Source of the DNA: JALHOM01 sp964444225
GTDB taxonomy: Bacteria > Patescibacteriota > Saccharimonadia > Saccharimonadales > 2-12-FULL-41-12
DNA: 5,729 nucleotides
Direction of reading: 5' to 3'
Assembly: GCA_964444225.1 (NCBI GenBank)
Contig: CAYUFM010000023.1
Location: 1 to 5,729, forward strand
How positions within the stretch are numbered: position 1 is the stretch's first letter; the number at the start of each line of letters is the position of its first letter. A program made the translations under genes and the position numbers. The notes under the pieces are model-generated. The model was not told the origin of the DNA and searched no databases. It worked only from the letters and a program-made list of their open reading frames with translations. Shown one piece after another: positions 1 through 5,185 of the stretch.

Positions 1-831
1 CAATTTAACGAACGCTTTCCTGATGACGACGCTTGTTTGTCTGAAATCTTTCAGAACCGTAACGAAGGTGTCAAAGCATGTCCGAAGTGTGGAGTTGTAG
101 GGTTTCACTACTACAAAGTAAAGAAACGAAAGTGTTACGAGTGCAAGGATTGTGGTAATCAGCTACACCCACTTGCGGGGACGATATTTCATAAGTCTGC
201 TACTCCTCTTAAGTTATGGTTTTATGCTATTTTCTTGTTCTCTAAAAGTAAGAACGGTATTTCTGCCATGGAACTACAGCGTCAATTAGGTGTGACCTAC
301 AAGACAGCTTGGAGAATGGCAAAACAAATCCGTTTACTGTTCGAGAATGATGAATTTCTTACTGGTGAAGTCGAAATGGACGAAACATACATTGGTGGTA
401 AGCGTCGTATGGCTCAGAAGTTCGACAATAAAACACCAGTTGTCGGTGCAGTAGAGCGAAAAGGTGAGATAGTCGTTAAAGCCACACAAGACGCTTCTTC
501 TACTACATTGCAACGATTGTTACGTGAACACGTTCAGATCGGTACAACGCTCTATACAGATGAATGGCGTGGATATACTCGCGCTAAACGACTAGGCTAC
601 ATACACAACACGGTTAATCACTCGAAGGGCGAGTACGTAGACGGATTGTCCCATACAAATACTATTGAAGGTTTTTGGAGTCAGTTGAAGCGTTCTCTTC
701 ATGGGACGTATCACTTTGTTTCTCCGAAGTATCTTCAGAGTTATCTGAACGAGTTTGCTTATCGCTATAATCATCGTTCTTCTGACCGTCTTTTTGACCA
801 AATGATTGAATTGGTCGTGAAGCCTTCTTAA
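1..831 (+). CDS. IS1595-family (ISXO2-like) transposase, N-terminus cut by window edge
   Basis: This is the DDE-type transposase of an IS1595-family insertion sequence, which cuts and joins the element's ends. The frame stays open to base 1. Before the first possible TTG start (37) it reads QFNERFPDDDAC, which matches the usual family N-terminus, so TTG-37 is not the true start and only a few residues are missing. Numbered from TTG-37, a zinc ribbon lies at about 15-39 (CPKC, then CYECKDC). The ISXO2-like catalytic domain follows: MDETYIGGK with D115, LYTDEWRGY with D175, and SHTNTIEGFWSQLKR with N208/E211, then the family's GTYHFVSPKYLQ and YRYNHR motifs. The C-terminus is complete (TAA at 829-831) with no frameshift, so the protein may be active. 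A convergent unknown gene ends 36 bases downstream. Family assignment is secure; activity is inferred. Confidence 0.93.
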   Translation, partial: QFNERFPDDDACLSEIFQNRNEGVKACPKCGVVGFHYYKVKKRKCYECKDCGNQLHPLAGTIFHKSATPLKLWFYAIFLFSKSKNGISAMELQRQLGVTYKTAWRMAKQIRLLFENDEFLTGEVEMDETYIGGKRRMAQKFDNKTPVVGAVERKGEIVVKATQDASSTTLQRLLREHVQIGTTLYTDEWRGYTRAKRLGYIHNTVNHSKGEYVDGLSHTNTIEGFWSQLKRSLHGTYHFVSPKYLQSYLNEFAYRYNHRSSDRLFDQMIELVVKPS

Positions 832-867
832 TTAGTCTGTCGAATAAGATGTCTTCATTACTCATAA
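1..867 (+). mobile_element. Partial IS1595-family insertion sequence, right end not resolved
   Basis: The transposase shows that an insertion sequence occupies the left end of the window. The left terminal repeat and left target duplication lie outside it, so the right inverted repeat cannot be confirmed. The right end must lie beyond the transposase stop at 831. I place it provisionally before the convergent gene that ends at 868. Some IS1595 relatives carry passenger genes, so an end beyond 1350 with the unknown minus-strand gene as passenger is also possible. Confidence 0.55.
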
Positions 868-1314
868 CTATATTTTACTCCACAGATATTTCACTAAGGT
901 TATGCCTAGACCACTAAATAGAGTCGGAATAACGGTAAAAACAATTTTGTGCTCTGACCAAATAGCCTTCCAAAGTCCTACGGGTGTTAATGGTAAGAAT
1001 AAGTTATCAGTTAAGTTGATTCCTTTGGGAGTAATATTAAGCAGTCCTTTTTTGTAGGTACCACAGAAAGATATTTCAACGAAGCCTCTCTGTTCAGCGT
1101 ACTCTTCATACCTTTGCAGTCTTGAAAACTCTGTTCTTATGTATTTTGAATTGTTTCTTCTAAGTAAAGCTCCGAATAAAATACCTTTATCCTTTTTAGT
1201 GTACGAGACTCCAAATTTACCTAAAGATTTACACTTTTTATCTTTACAGTTATGAACATCCATATTTCTATCAACAAATTTGCAGATTCGGTAGCATCTA
1301 TAGATATTCTTCAT
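868..1314 (-). CDS. Unknown protein: Cys-containing, possible winged helix, C-terminal membrane anchor
   Basis: I do not recognise this family. With the ATG at 1314 it has 148 residues. The N-terminal part holds two cysteine pairs, C7-x3-C11 and C23-x4-C28, which could bind a metal. Residues about 55-100 resemble a winged-helix unit: a charged helix (RLQRYEEYAEQRGF), a strand pair, and an ITPKG ending at 94-98 as is common in wHTH domains. One hydrophobic segment (about 123-145) at the extreme C-terminus would anchor the protein in the membrane. A longer reading starts at ATG-1350 (160 residues), but those codons overlap the -35 box of a very good promoter and have no ribosome binding site, so 1314 is preferred. 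The coding region is AT-rich. It lies tail to tail with the IS transposase, as an IS passenger or an interrupted locus. Function is unknown. Confidence 0.55.
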   Translation of the reverse strand: MKNIYRCYRICKFVDRNMDVHNCKDKKCKSLGKFGVSYTKKDKGILFGALLRRNNSKYIRTEFSRLQRYEEYAEQRGFVEISFCGTYKKGLLNITPKGINLTDNLFLPLTPVGLWKAIWSEHKIVFTVIPTLFSGLGITLVKYLWSKI

Positions 1315-1321
1315 ATCATGC

Positions 1322-1350
1322 AGTATACTACATAATCTATTACATGTCAT
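1322..1350 (-). promoter_or_regulatory. Promoter of the anchored unknown protein
   Basis: On the minus strand, ATGACA (1350-1345, five of six to TTGACA) is followed after exactly 17 bases by TATACT (1327-1322, five of six to TATAAT). The expected transcription start, about seven bases further, falls on or next to the ATG at 1314, so the mRNA would be leaderless. This promoter decides the start codon chosen for the gene. Confidence 0.55.
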
Positions 1351-1371
1351 GAGGGTATACTTGCCAATATA

Positions 1372-1399
1372 TTTACAATGATGTAAAAAGGTCTATAAT
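1372..1399 (+). promoter_or_regulatory. Sigma-70-type promoter of the DUF378 gene
   Basis: TTTACA (1372-1377, five of six to consensus) and a perfect TATAAT (1394-1399) are separated by 16 bases. Transcription would begin near 1406, giving a leader of about 20 nt that contains the AAGGAG site. This is the best canonical promoter in the window. Confidence 0.7.
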
Positions 1400-1414
1400 C
1401 ATAAGCATTAACAT

Positions 1415-1420
1415 AAGGAG
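1415..1420 (+). promoter_or_regulatory. Ribosome binding site AAGGAG of the DUF378 gene
   Basis: A strong Shine-Dalgarno AAGGAG ends six bases before the ATG at 1427. The spacing favours that ATG over the in-frame ATG at 1433, which would be 12 bases away. Confidence 0.75.
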
Positions 1421-1426
1421 CGATCT

Positions 1427-1651
1427 ATGGAGATGAGCACAGTTGACAAAGTATCAATGATATTACTAGTCATCGGAGGCCTCAACTGGGGTCTGGTAGG
1501 TTTTTTTGAATACGATCTAGTAGCCGAAATATTTGGTGCAGGAGAAACACTTTCAAGGATTATCTATGCTTTGGTTGGTGTCGCAGCAGTCTGGACCGTT
1601 TACAAAATGTATAACTTAATGAGCACTGAAAGTAAAAAAGCAGAAAAATAA
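1427..1651 (+). CDS. DUF378 family small membrane protein
   Basis: This 74-residue protein belongs to the DUF378 (PF04070) family of small bacterial inner-membrane proteins of unknown function. It has two predicted membrane segments, about 8-28 and 43-63. The family signature GGLNWGLVGFFEYDLV sits at the end of the first helix (17-32), and LSRIIYALVGVAA begins the second. The C-terminal tail is short, charged and Lys-rich (ESKKAEK). Length is normal for the family. It is a stand-alone unit with its own near-consensus promoter, a strong ribosome binding site and a downstream hairpin terminator, so it is probably well expressed. No biochemical role can be given; the family assignment is secure. 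Confidence 0.93.
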   Translation: MEMSTVDKVSMILLVIGGLNWGLVGFFEYDLVAEIFGAGETLSRIIYALVGVAAVWTVYKMYNLMSTESKKAEK

Positions 1652-1669
1652 AAAACTTAATAAACTTAT

Positions 1670-1696
1670 AAACGGCTATCTCTGGTGGCCGTTTTT
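1670..1696 (+). terminator. Rho-independent terminator after the DUF378 gene
   Basis: AAACGGC (1670-1676) pairs with GCCGTTT (1688-1694) across an 11-base loop, and the run of five T (1692-1696) completes a terminator on the plus strand. It lies between two convergent genes (stops at 1651 and 1702). On the minus strand the tail after the stem is less T-rich, so a bidirectional role for the ATP-grasp gene is possible but weaker. Confidence 0.65.
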
Positions 1697-1701
1697 AAAT
1701 T

Positions 1702-2730
1702 TTATACTGTCGATGGAATGAAATTTGAGGAAAGAAAACGCGGCGAATTTTCATTTTCATTACGAGCCAGGCCTAGGGTAACAATGTGCTGTAGCATTTC
1801 CTCGAATGACATGCCAAGATTTACTGAACAAGCCTTCGGAAAAGATCCGTAGCCGTCTATCAAAGAAGGTATAAAGTTGGCCTCTAGAAAAAATGGCTCT
1901 CCTTTATTATCTAGCCTTATGTCCACCCGACCATAGTCCCTTCCGCCAAGTCCGTTAAATACTTTAACTGCCAAATTATTGATCTTGGTCTTTAGGGGTC
2001 CATCATCAACAGCCAACACCTCCTCGCTATTTGACGATTTAACCCGCCGACTAAGCATACGATTACCCTTGTTGTCTGGAGTAGCTACTAGTTCTATCGG
2101 CATCACATTAAGCCTGTCACTATCTATATTTTTGAGTAAAGACACACTAAATTCACGACCTGTCAGATATTCTTCAACCAGAGAATTGCAGTTGTACTTT
2201 TTTAAAATAGAGGCAACTTTGAAATTTGCTTGATCTTCGTTATGTGCAACTGAATCAGCGTCAACTCCCTTGCCCCCGCCACCATCTACAGGCTTGATGA
2301 ACTGAGGAAATTTTAGATCTAAATTTATAAACTGACTATCAGGAGAGGTTACGTAAAATTTTGAAGATTTGAGACCTTGATTTATTACCAACTGCTTTGC
2401 CAGTGGTTTATTTGACTCGAGATAAAGAGCCTTTTTAGCAGAGCCTGTATAAGCAATATTGTTTTGGTCCAGATATTCGCTTACCCAAATATTTATTTGA
2501 TCTCCTAAAATTATTTTTTTGTCATACGGCAACATGTCCATACCTAAAAAAACAAGGTCTGGACGTCTACCAACCAACGATGACAGATCTTCGATATTGT
2601 TAACAATACTAATCTCAACACTACTGTAATATTTCCTCAAAACATCTAAAATGCCAAGCCTTGAAGACGCACCCATAGAGCTAAAGCCAGCAATTGTACT
2701 GCTAACAATCTCAATACGTTTGGACATCAT
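1702..2730 (-). CDS. ATP-grasp enzyme, distant D-alanine-D-alanine ligase-like
   Basis: This is an ATP-grasp carboxylate-amine/thiol ligase-like enzyme of about 342 residues, with Ddl-like layout and length. Residue numbers here count from the upstream GTG at 2739. An N-terminal preATP-grasp Rossmann-like part (about 8-100) is followed by SNKPLAKQ (109-116), the ATP lysine in FIKP (K149), a Gly-rich loop GGGGKG (153-158), the adenine-site VEEY (188-191), and the Mg-binding set D273 (RVDIR), E286 and N288 (FLEAN). The E/N spacing matches Ddl. It lacks the GGxSxE motif, the GSSxG loop and the YDYxxKY loop that bind D-alanine in true Ddl, so the substrate is uncertain. GTG-2739 is the last base set of the AGGAG site, so ATG-2730 (or 2727) is the start. 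It lies 77 bases downstream of the RRM gene on the same strand. Confidence 0.85.
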   Translation of the reverse strand: MMSKRIEIVSSTIAGFSSMGASSRLGILDVLRKYYSSVEISIVNNIEDLSSLVGRRPDLVFLGMDMLPYDKKIILGDQINIWVSEYLDQNNIAYTGSAKKALYLESNKPLAKQLVINQGLKSSKFYVTSPDSQFINLDLKFPQFIKPVDGGGGKGVDADSVAHNEDQANFKVASILKKYNCNSLVEEYLTGREFSVSLLKNIDSDRLNVMPIELVATPDNKGNRMLSRRVKSSNSEEVLAVDDGPLKTKINNLAVKVFNGLGGRDYGRVDIRLDNKGEPFFLEANFIPSLIDGYGSFPKACSVNLGMSFEEMLQHIVTLGLARNENENSPRFLSSNFIPSTV

Positions 2731-2738
2731 AATAAACA

Positions 2739-2743
2739 CTCCT
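2739..2743 (-). promoter_or_regulatory. Ribosome binding site AGGAG deciding the ATP-grasp start
   Basis: On the minus strand AGGAG occupies 2743-2739 and ends eight bases before ATG-2730 and 11 before ATG-2727. The GTG at 2739-2737 overlaps this site and so cannot use it, which rules out the longest reading. Confidence 0.7.
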
Positions 2744-2807
2744 AGAACTTAGGTAAATATATTAAAAGATACAAAATGACTTAATTCTTGCGAATCAAAT
2801 AATTATC

Positions 2808-3089
2808 TTAACGGAAACTACCACCGCGCGGACCGCGATCTTCTTGCGGGCGAGCTTGGTTGACCGTGATTGCACGACCACTAAGTTCTTTGCCGTTTAG
2901 CTCCTTGATTGCTTTTTGCCCTGTTGCATCATCGGCCATTTCGACAAATCCAAATCCTTTTGACTGATTTGTGTCACGGTCTTTTATGACCGCTACACTT
3001 ACTACCTCACCTTGTTCTGCGAATAAAGCCTTTAGTTCGTCTTCTGTCACGCTGTATGCTAGTCCACCAACATATAATTTCATTGCCAT
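2808..3089 (-). CDS. RRM-domain RNA-binding protein
   Basis: This 93-residue protein is a single RNA recognition motif with a short tail, like the small RNA-binding (Rbp) proteins of cyanobacteria and other bacteria. RNP2 is LYVGGL (5-10) and RNP1 is KGFGFVEM (44-51), each with the aromatic residues that stack on RNA bases. The RRM spans about 3-80 with the usual order of strands and helices. The tail QARPQEDRGPRGGSFR is Arg/Gly-rich, as in many bacterial RRM proteins. It should bind single-stranded RNA in the cytoplasm, perhaps in mRNA handling or cold response; the target is unknown. The start ATG has an AAGGA site eight bases upstream. It is divergent from the LOG gene, and the ATP-grasp gene follows 77 bases downstream with no strong terminator between, so readthrough is possible. 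Confidence 0.95.
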   Translation of the reverse strand: MAMKLYVGGLAYSVTEDELKALFAEQGEVVSVAVIKDRDTNQSKGFGFVEMADDATGQKAIKELNGKELSGRAITVNQARPQEDRGPRGGSFR

Positions 3090-3097
3090 TTCGTTTG

Positions 3098-3102
3098 TCC
3101 TT
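3098..3102 (-). promoter_or_regulatory. Ribosome binding site AAGGA of the RRM gene
   Basis: AAGGA (3102-3098 on the minus strand, within GAAGGAC) lies eight bases before ATG-3089 and supports that start over the ATG two codons later. Confidence 0.6.
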
Positions 3103-3123
3103 CTTTTAATTTATGTGCACTGT

Positions 3124-3158
3124 TTAGATTTAGTCTAACCGATATAATTATTTAGACT
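3124..3158 (-). promoter_or_regulatory. Alternative hairpin arms in the RRM mRNA leader
   Basis: On the minus strand, AGTCTAA (3158-3152) is a perfect 7-base inverted match to TTAGACT (3138-3132) across 13 bases. The same middle arm TTAGA (3138-3134) can instead pair with TCTAA (3128-3124) across a five-base loop. The two hairpins exclude each other and lie 35-70 bases before the start codon. The stems are AU-rich and weak. They could be an RNA switch, a protein operator, or chance in AT-rich DNA. Confidence 0.3.
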
Positions 3159-3210
3159 TTTTAAGGCCGAACTAAGACAACGGAGAGGCTTTAGCCACTT
3201 GCTACTTTCT

Positions 3211-3219
3211 ACTATACCA
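3211..3219 (-). promoter_or_regulatory. Possible extended -10 promoter of the RRM gene
   Basis: TGGTATAGT on the minus strand (3219-3211) matches an extended -10 element (TGn plus TATAGT, five of six). Transcription would start near 3204, giving a leader of about 115 nt. A perfect TTGACA lies further upstream (3251-3246), but at standard spacing it has only four-of-six -10 matches (TGTAAA or TAAAAC), so the true promoter is not settled. Confidence 0.35.
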
Positions 3220-3260
3220 TAGTTTTACAATCAAACCTAATTATCTGTCAAGCATAAGCT

Positions 3261-3289
3261 TTGCAGTATACAGAATAATTGTTTACAAT
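3261..3289 (+). promoter_or_regulatory. Possible promoter of the LOG gene, near-leaderless
   Basis: TACAAT (3284-3289, five of six to the -10 consensus) lies 17 bases after TTGCAG (3261-3266, three of six). Transcription would start near 3296, about seven bases before the ATG, and no Shine-Dalgarno is visible. A rival is CTGTCA (3245-3250) with TATACA (3267-3272), which would give a leader of about 24 nt, also without a ribosome binding site. Confidence 0.35.
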
Positions 3290-3302
3290 TTAACTAGATC
3301 AA

Positions 3303-4076
3303 ATGAAAAGAAAAACCCAAAAACCTAAATCGAGCAAAAGATCTTCATTAAAAACAATAGCCGAGCATGAAAAACGAGCTTTTTGGCAACTAAGTGATGC
3401 TGACATAAAAAACCGTATGCAGAGGATAAATGAAGATTTTAACAATGCCTTCAAGCTACTCCAGCAACATACCGACACTGTTACTTTTTTCGGATCAGCC
3501 AGATTTAAAGAAAACAGTCCTTACTATAAAGATGCCCGCGAATTAGCGCGTAAGATATCTCGTGAACTAAAACTTACTGTAGTGACTGGAGGAGGACCTG
3601 GTATCATGGAAGCCGCCAACCGGGGCGCACACGAAGCTTGCCTAGACCCCAAACATAGCCATCACAAAGATAGCGAACCTTTAATATGTGGCAATTCACT
3701 TGCCATGACAATAGAACTACCAAAAGAACAAGTTACTAATCCATACGTCACATATAGCGCCGATTTCTACTACTTTTTTAGTCGAAAAGTAGCGCTAAGC
3801 TATGCGTCTAGAGCCTACATTTACTATCCTGGCGGTTTCGGGACAATGGATGAGTTTTTTGAAATTTTAACTTTAAAACAAACTGGCAAAATTCCAAATA
3901 TTCCAATAATTCTGTGTGGTAACCAATTCTGGAAGCCTTTACTAAAGTACATAGAACAAATAATTCTTACAGAAACCAATGCTATTAGTAAAAAAGATAT
4001 GGATCTTTATCTACTGAGTGATGACCACGACGAGATAATAAATATTATAAGAAACAGTCGCGTTAGCCCTATTTAG
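3303..4076 (+). CDS. LOG family protein (TIGR00730), predicted nucleotide 5'-monophosphate phosphoribohydrolase
   Basis: LOG (Lonely Guy) proteins split the base from nucleoside 5'-monophosphates, classically cytokinin ribosides; in bacteria the physiological substrate is often a common nucleotide such as AMP. This 257-residue cytoplasmic protein has a Lys-rich N-terminal extension (1-55). A Rossmann fold follows: VTFFGSARF (60-68), TGGGPGIMEAANRGA (95-109), R161/K162 of the FFSRKVAL segment, and the family signature PGGFGTMDE (176-184) with E184. All key residues appear present. An added stretch at about 115-130 (DPKHSHHKDSEP) between the two signatures is common in longer LOG proteins. The ATG at 3303 has no ribosome binding site and lies close to a -10 box, so translation may be nearly leaderless. 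Its stop overlaps the stop of the convergent gene. The substrate is an inference from the family. Confidence 0.93.
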   Translation: MKRKTQKPKSSKRSSLKTIAEHEKRAFWQLSDADIKNRMQRINEDFNNAFKLLQQHTDTVTFFGSARFKENSPYYKDARELARKISRELKLTVVTGGGPGIMEAANRGAHEACLDPKHSHHKDSEPLICGNSLAMTIELPKEQVTNPYVTYSADFYYFFSRKVALSYASRAYIYYPGGFGTMDEFFEILTLKQTGKIPNIPIILCGNQFWKPLLKYIEQIILTETNAISKKDMDLYLLSDDHDEIINIIRNSRVSPI

Positions 4077-4582
4077 TTGTGCCACCCAGCTTTTATACGA
4101 ATCTTTCTCCAAATTAATCCATCAAGTAAGAGATGACTAAAGTACCCAGAAACTGCCGCCCCGTAAAATAAAATTGCTGGTAGTAAATTCTGTGCATCCT
4201 GTAGCCATGGTAAAAGCAATATCGGCAAAGGCACCAAAGCCATGGCAATTTTAGAATGCGTCCAGCCACGATGCTTACTAACAATAGGAGTCATAGCCAG
4301 TAACCCTAGATAAGCCGCCGCTTCAAACCTGCCAAAATAGATTAATAGGATATCGCAAATGAATGCCAGTCCAAAAAATATATCTTGAGCTTTAGAATTA
4401 GTGTCTACATCTGGCCAAAGCGCAAAGAGCATGGCTACCACAAAGATGATTGCCAACATCTGCCAACTACTTAAAATACCATTGGTTTTAGTAGCCCATT
4501 CAACCGGCAAGAAAGTCGTCGCAAATACGAAACAAAGACCACCCGTCAATCCACCACCCAAATGCCCCTTATAATTTGCCAT
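4073..4582 (-). CDS. Membrane-bound metal-dependent hydrolase (DUF457/YdjM-like)
   Basis: This 169-residue protein belongs to the LexA-binding, inner-membrane-associated putative hydrolase group (YdjM/DUF457, PF04307). Predicted metal ligands sit in conserved places: H7 near the N-terminus (YKGHLGGGL), WPDVDTNSKAQ (56-66), HRGWTHS (104-110) and GYFSHLLLDGLIW (146-158). Between them are about four or five hydrophobic segments (about 10-26, 40-55, 68-83, 88-101, 113-127 and 134-150, some short), so it is an integral membrane protein. Lipid or membrane substrates have been suggested for the family but are not established. Length is in the usual range. There is no ribosome binding site at useful spacing before ATG-4582; TAGAAT seven bases before the ATG suggests a leaderless start. 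It ends by overlapping the LOG stop codon and is divergent from the zincin gene. Confidence 0.88.
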   Translation of the reverse strand: MANYKGHLGGGLTGGLCFVFATTFLPVEWATKTNGILSSWQMLAIIFVVAMLFALWPDVDTNSKAQDIFFGLAFICDILLIYFGRFEAAAYLGLLAMTPIVSKHRGWTHSKIAMALVPLPILLLPWLQDAQNLLPAILFYGAAVSGYFSHLLLDGLIWRKIRIKAGWHN

Positions 4583-4589
4583 AACCTTT

Positions 4590-4595
4590 ATTCTA
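4590..4595 (-). promoter_or_regulatory. Possible -10 box of the hydrolase gene (leaderless start)
   Basis: TAGAAT (4595-4590, minus strand, five of six to TATAAT) ends seven bases before ATG-4582, where transcription would be expected to start. No good -35 is present; an A-rich tract (CTAAAAAA) lies there instead. TATACT at 4627-4622 is a rival -10 that would give a leader of about 30 nt. Confidence 0.35.
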
Positions 4596-4622
4596 ACACC
4601 CCTTGAATTATTTTTTAGTCAG

Positions 4623-4635
4623 TATACATTGTATA
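4623..4635. repeat. Perfect palindrome in the divergent promoter region
   Basis: TATACA-T-TGTATA is a 13-base palindrome with six-base arms, between the divergent hydrolase and zincin genes. Its left arm coincides with the -35 position of the zincin promoter. It could be a repressor operator or simply AT-rich promoter sequence. Confidence 0.4.
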
Positions 4636-4651
4636 GTGACCATGCTATGAT
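4623..4651 (+). promoter_or_regulatory. Promoter of the zincin metallopeptidase gene
   Basis: TATACA (4623-4628, four of six) and TATGAT (4646-4651, five of six) are 17 bases apart, and TGC just before the -10 makes it an extended -10. Transcription would start at about 4658-4660, on or next to the ATG at 4660, with no Shine-Dalgarno in between. The gene is probably leaderless. Confidence 0.5.
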
Positions 4652-4659
4652 TAGAGATA

Positions 4660-5058
4660 ATGGAAATATCAGACCAACAATTTAATGACATTATTGCCGA
4701 TGCTATGGATCAACTACCCCAGGAACACATCGCAGGCTTAAATAATGTACTAATAACCTTCGAGGGTGAACCTAGTCCCGAACAACGAAAAAAACTCAAG
4801 CTACACTGCAACCAACTACTATTCGGACTCTATGAAGGCATCCCCAATACCGGACGCGCAGGTGCATCATCTATCCTTAGCGGCAATGTTATGACTATGC
4901 CAGACAGAATAACTCTTTTTAAAAAACCCCTCCTAGCAGTTTCTCCAAGTCTAGACGAGTTTAAAAAACAAGTAAAACACACTCTGTGGCATGAAATTGC
5001 CCACTATTATGGCCTAGACCACGACCGCATCCATGCTATCGAGCGCGGCGAGATATAA
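4660..5058 (+). CDS. Zincin-like metallopeptidase (Zincin_1/DUF1025 family)
   Basis: This 132-residue protein belongs to the PF06262 minimal zincin family (metallopeptidase family protein). The zinc site HEIAHYYGLDH (111-121) has the full HExxHxxGxxH pattern, with H111, H115 and H121 as ligands and E112 as catalytic base. Upstream are the helix FNDIIADAMDQLPQ (8-21), the strand NNVLITFEGEPSPEQ (28-42), the substrate-loop region LLFGLYEGIPNT (53-64) and the strand MPDRITLFKKPLL (80-92), as expected for the family. There is no signal peptide, so it is probably cytoplasmic. Natural substrates of the family are poorly known. It starts without a ribosome binding site directly after an extended -10 promoter. 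It is divergent from the membrane hydrolase gene and convergent with RarA. The Cys at position 50 is not part of the zinc site. Confidence 0.92.
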   Translation: MEISDQQFNDIIADAMDQLPQEHIAGLNNVLITFEGEPSPEQRKKLKLHCNQLLFGLYEGIPNTGRAGASSILSGNVMTMPDRITLFKKPLLAVSPSLDEFKKQVKHTLWHEIAHYYGLDHDRIHAIERGEI

Positions 5059-5140
5059 AACCTATTTCTCTGATTAGTTTCAATCAAGGCTAAAGCCTGG
5101 TAATAAGCAGGATTCGGCCAATCAAAAATGGAACAATTTG

Positions 5141-5158
5141 GTTCTTTATTGAAAGAAC
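5141..5158 (+). repeat. Hairpin upstream of the terminator in the zincin-RarA gap
   Basis: GTTCTTT (5141-5147) pairs perfectly with AAAGAAC (5152-5158) over an ATTG loop. It lies in the 151-bp gap (5059-5209) that follows the zincin gene. A shorter hairpin, AGGC-TAAA-GCCT, is at 5087-5098. There is no T tract directly after it, so it is not itself a terminator. Confidence 0.35.
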
Positions 5159-5185
5159 AATATTTAGTAAAAAGTAGAGGACTTG

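Noticed and set aside
592..865. Minus-strand frames of 67-69 residues antisense to the transposase
   Set aside because: Their composition is low-complexity or basic and they mirror the conserved transposase frame. Only the first codons of the 865 frame look protein-like, which is reported as a finding rather than a gene.
1979..2233. Plus-strand frame of 84 residues inside the ATP-grasp gene
   Set aside because: It is Ser/Leu-rich, lies wholly antisense to conserved ATP-grasp motifs and has no ribosome binding site or promoter, so it is a shadow frame.
2781..2798. Hairpin TTAATTC-TTGC-GAATCAA between the RRM and ATP-grasp genes
   Set aside because: The stem is short, AT-rich and includes a wobble pair, with no clear T run after it on the minus strand, so a terminator call is not supported.
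3143..3148. Perfect TATAAT on the plus strand upstream of LOG
   Set aside because: It has no acceptable -35 at 16-18 bases and lies about 155 bases before the LOG start with closer candidates present.
3186..5098. Repeated 11-mer GGCTAAAGCCT (minus 3196-3186 and plus 5088-5098)
   Set aside because: Both copies form a small hairpin, but repeated 11-mers are expected several times by chance when both strands of 5.7 kb are compared.
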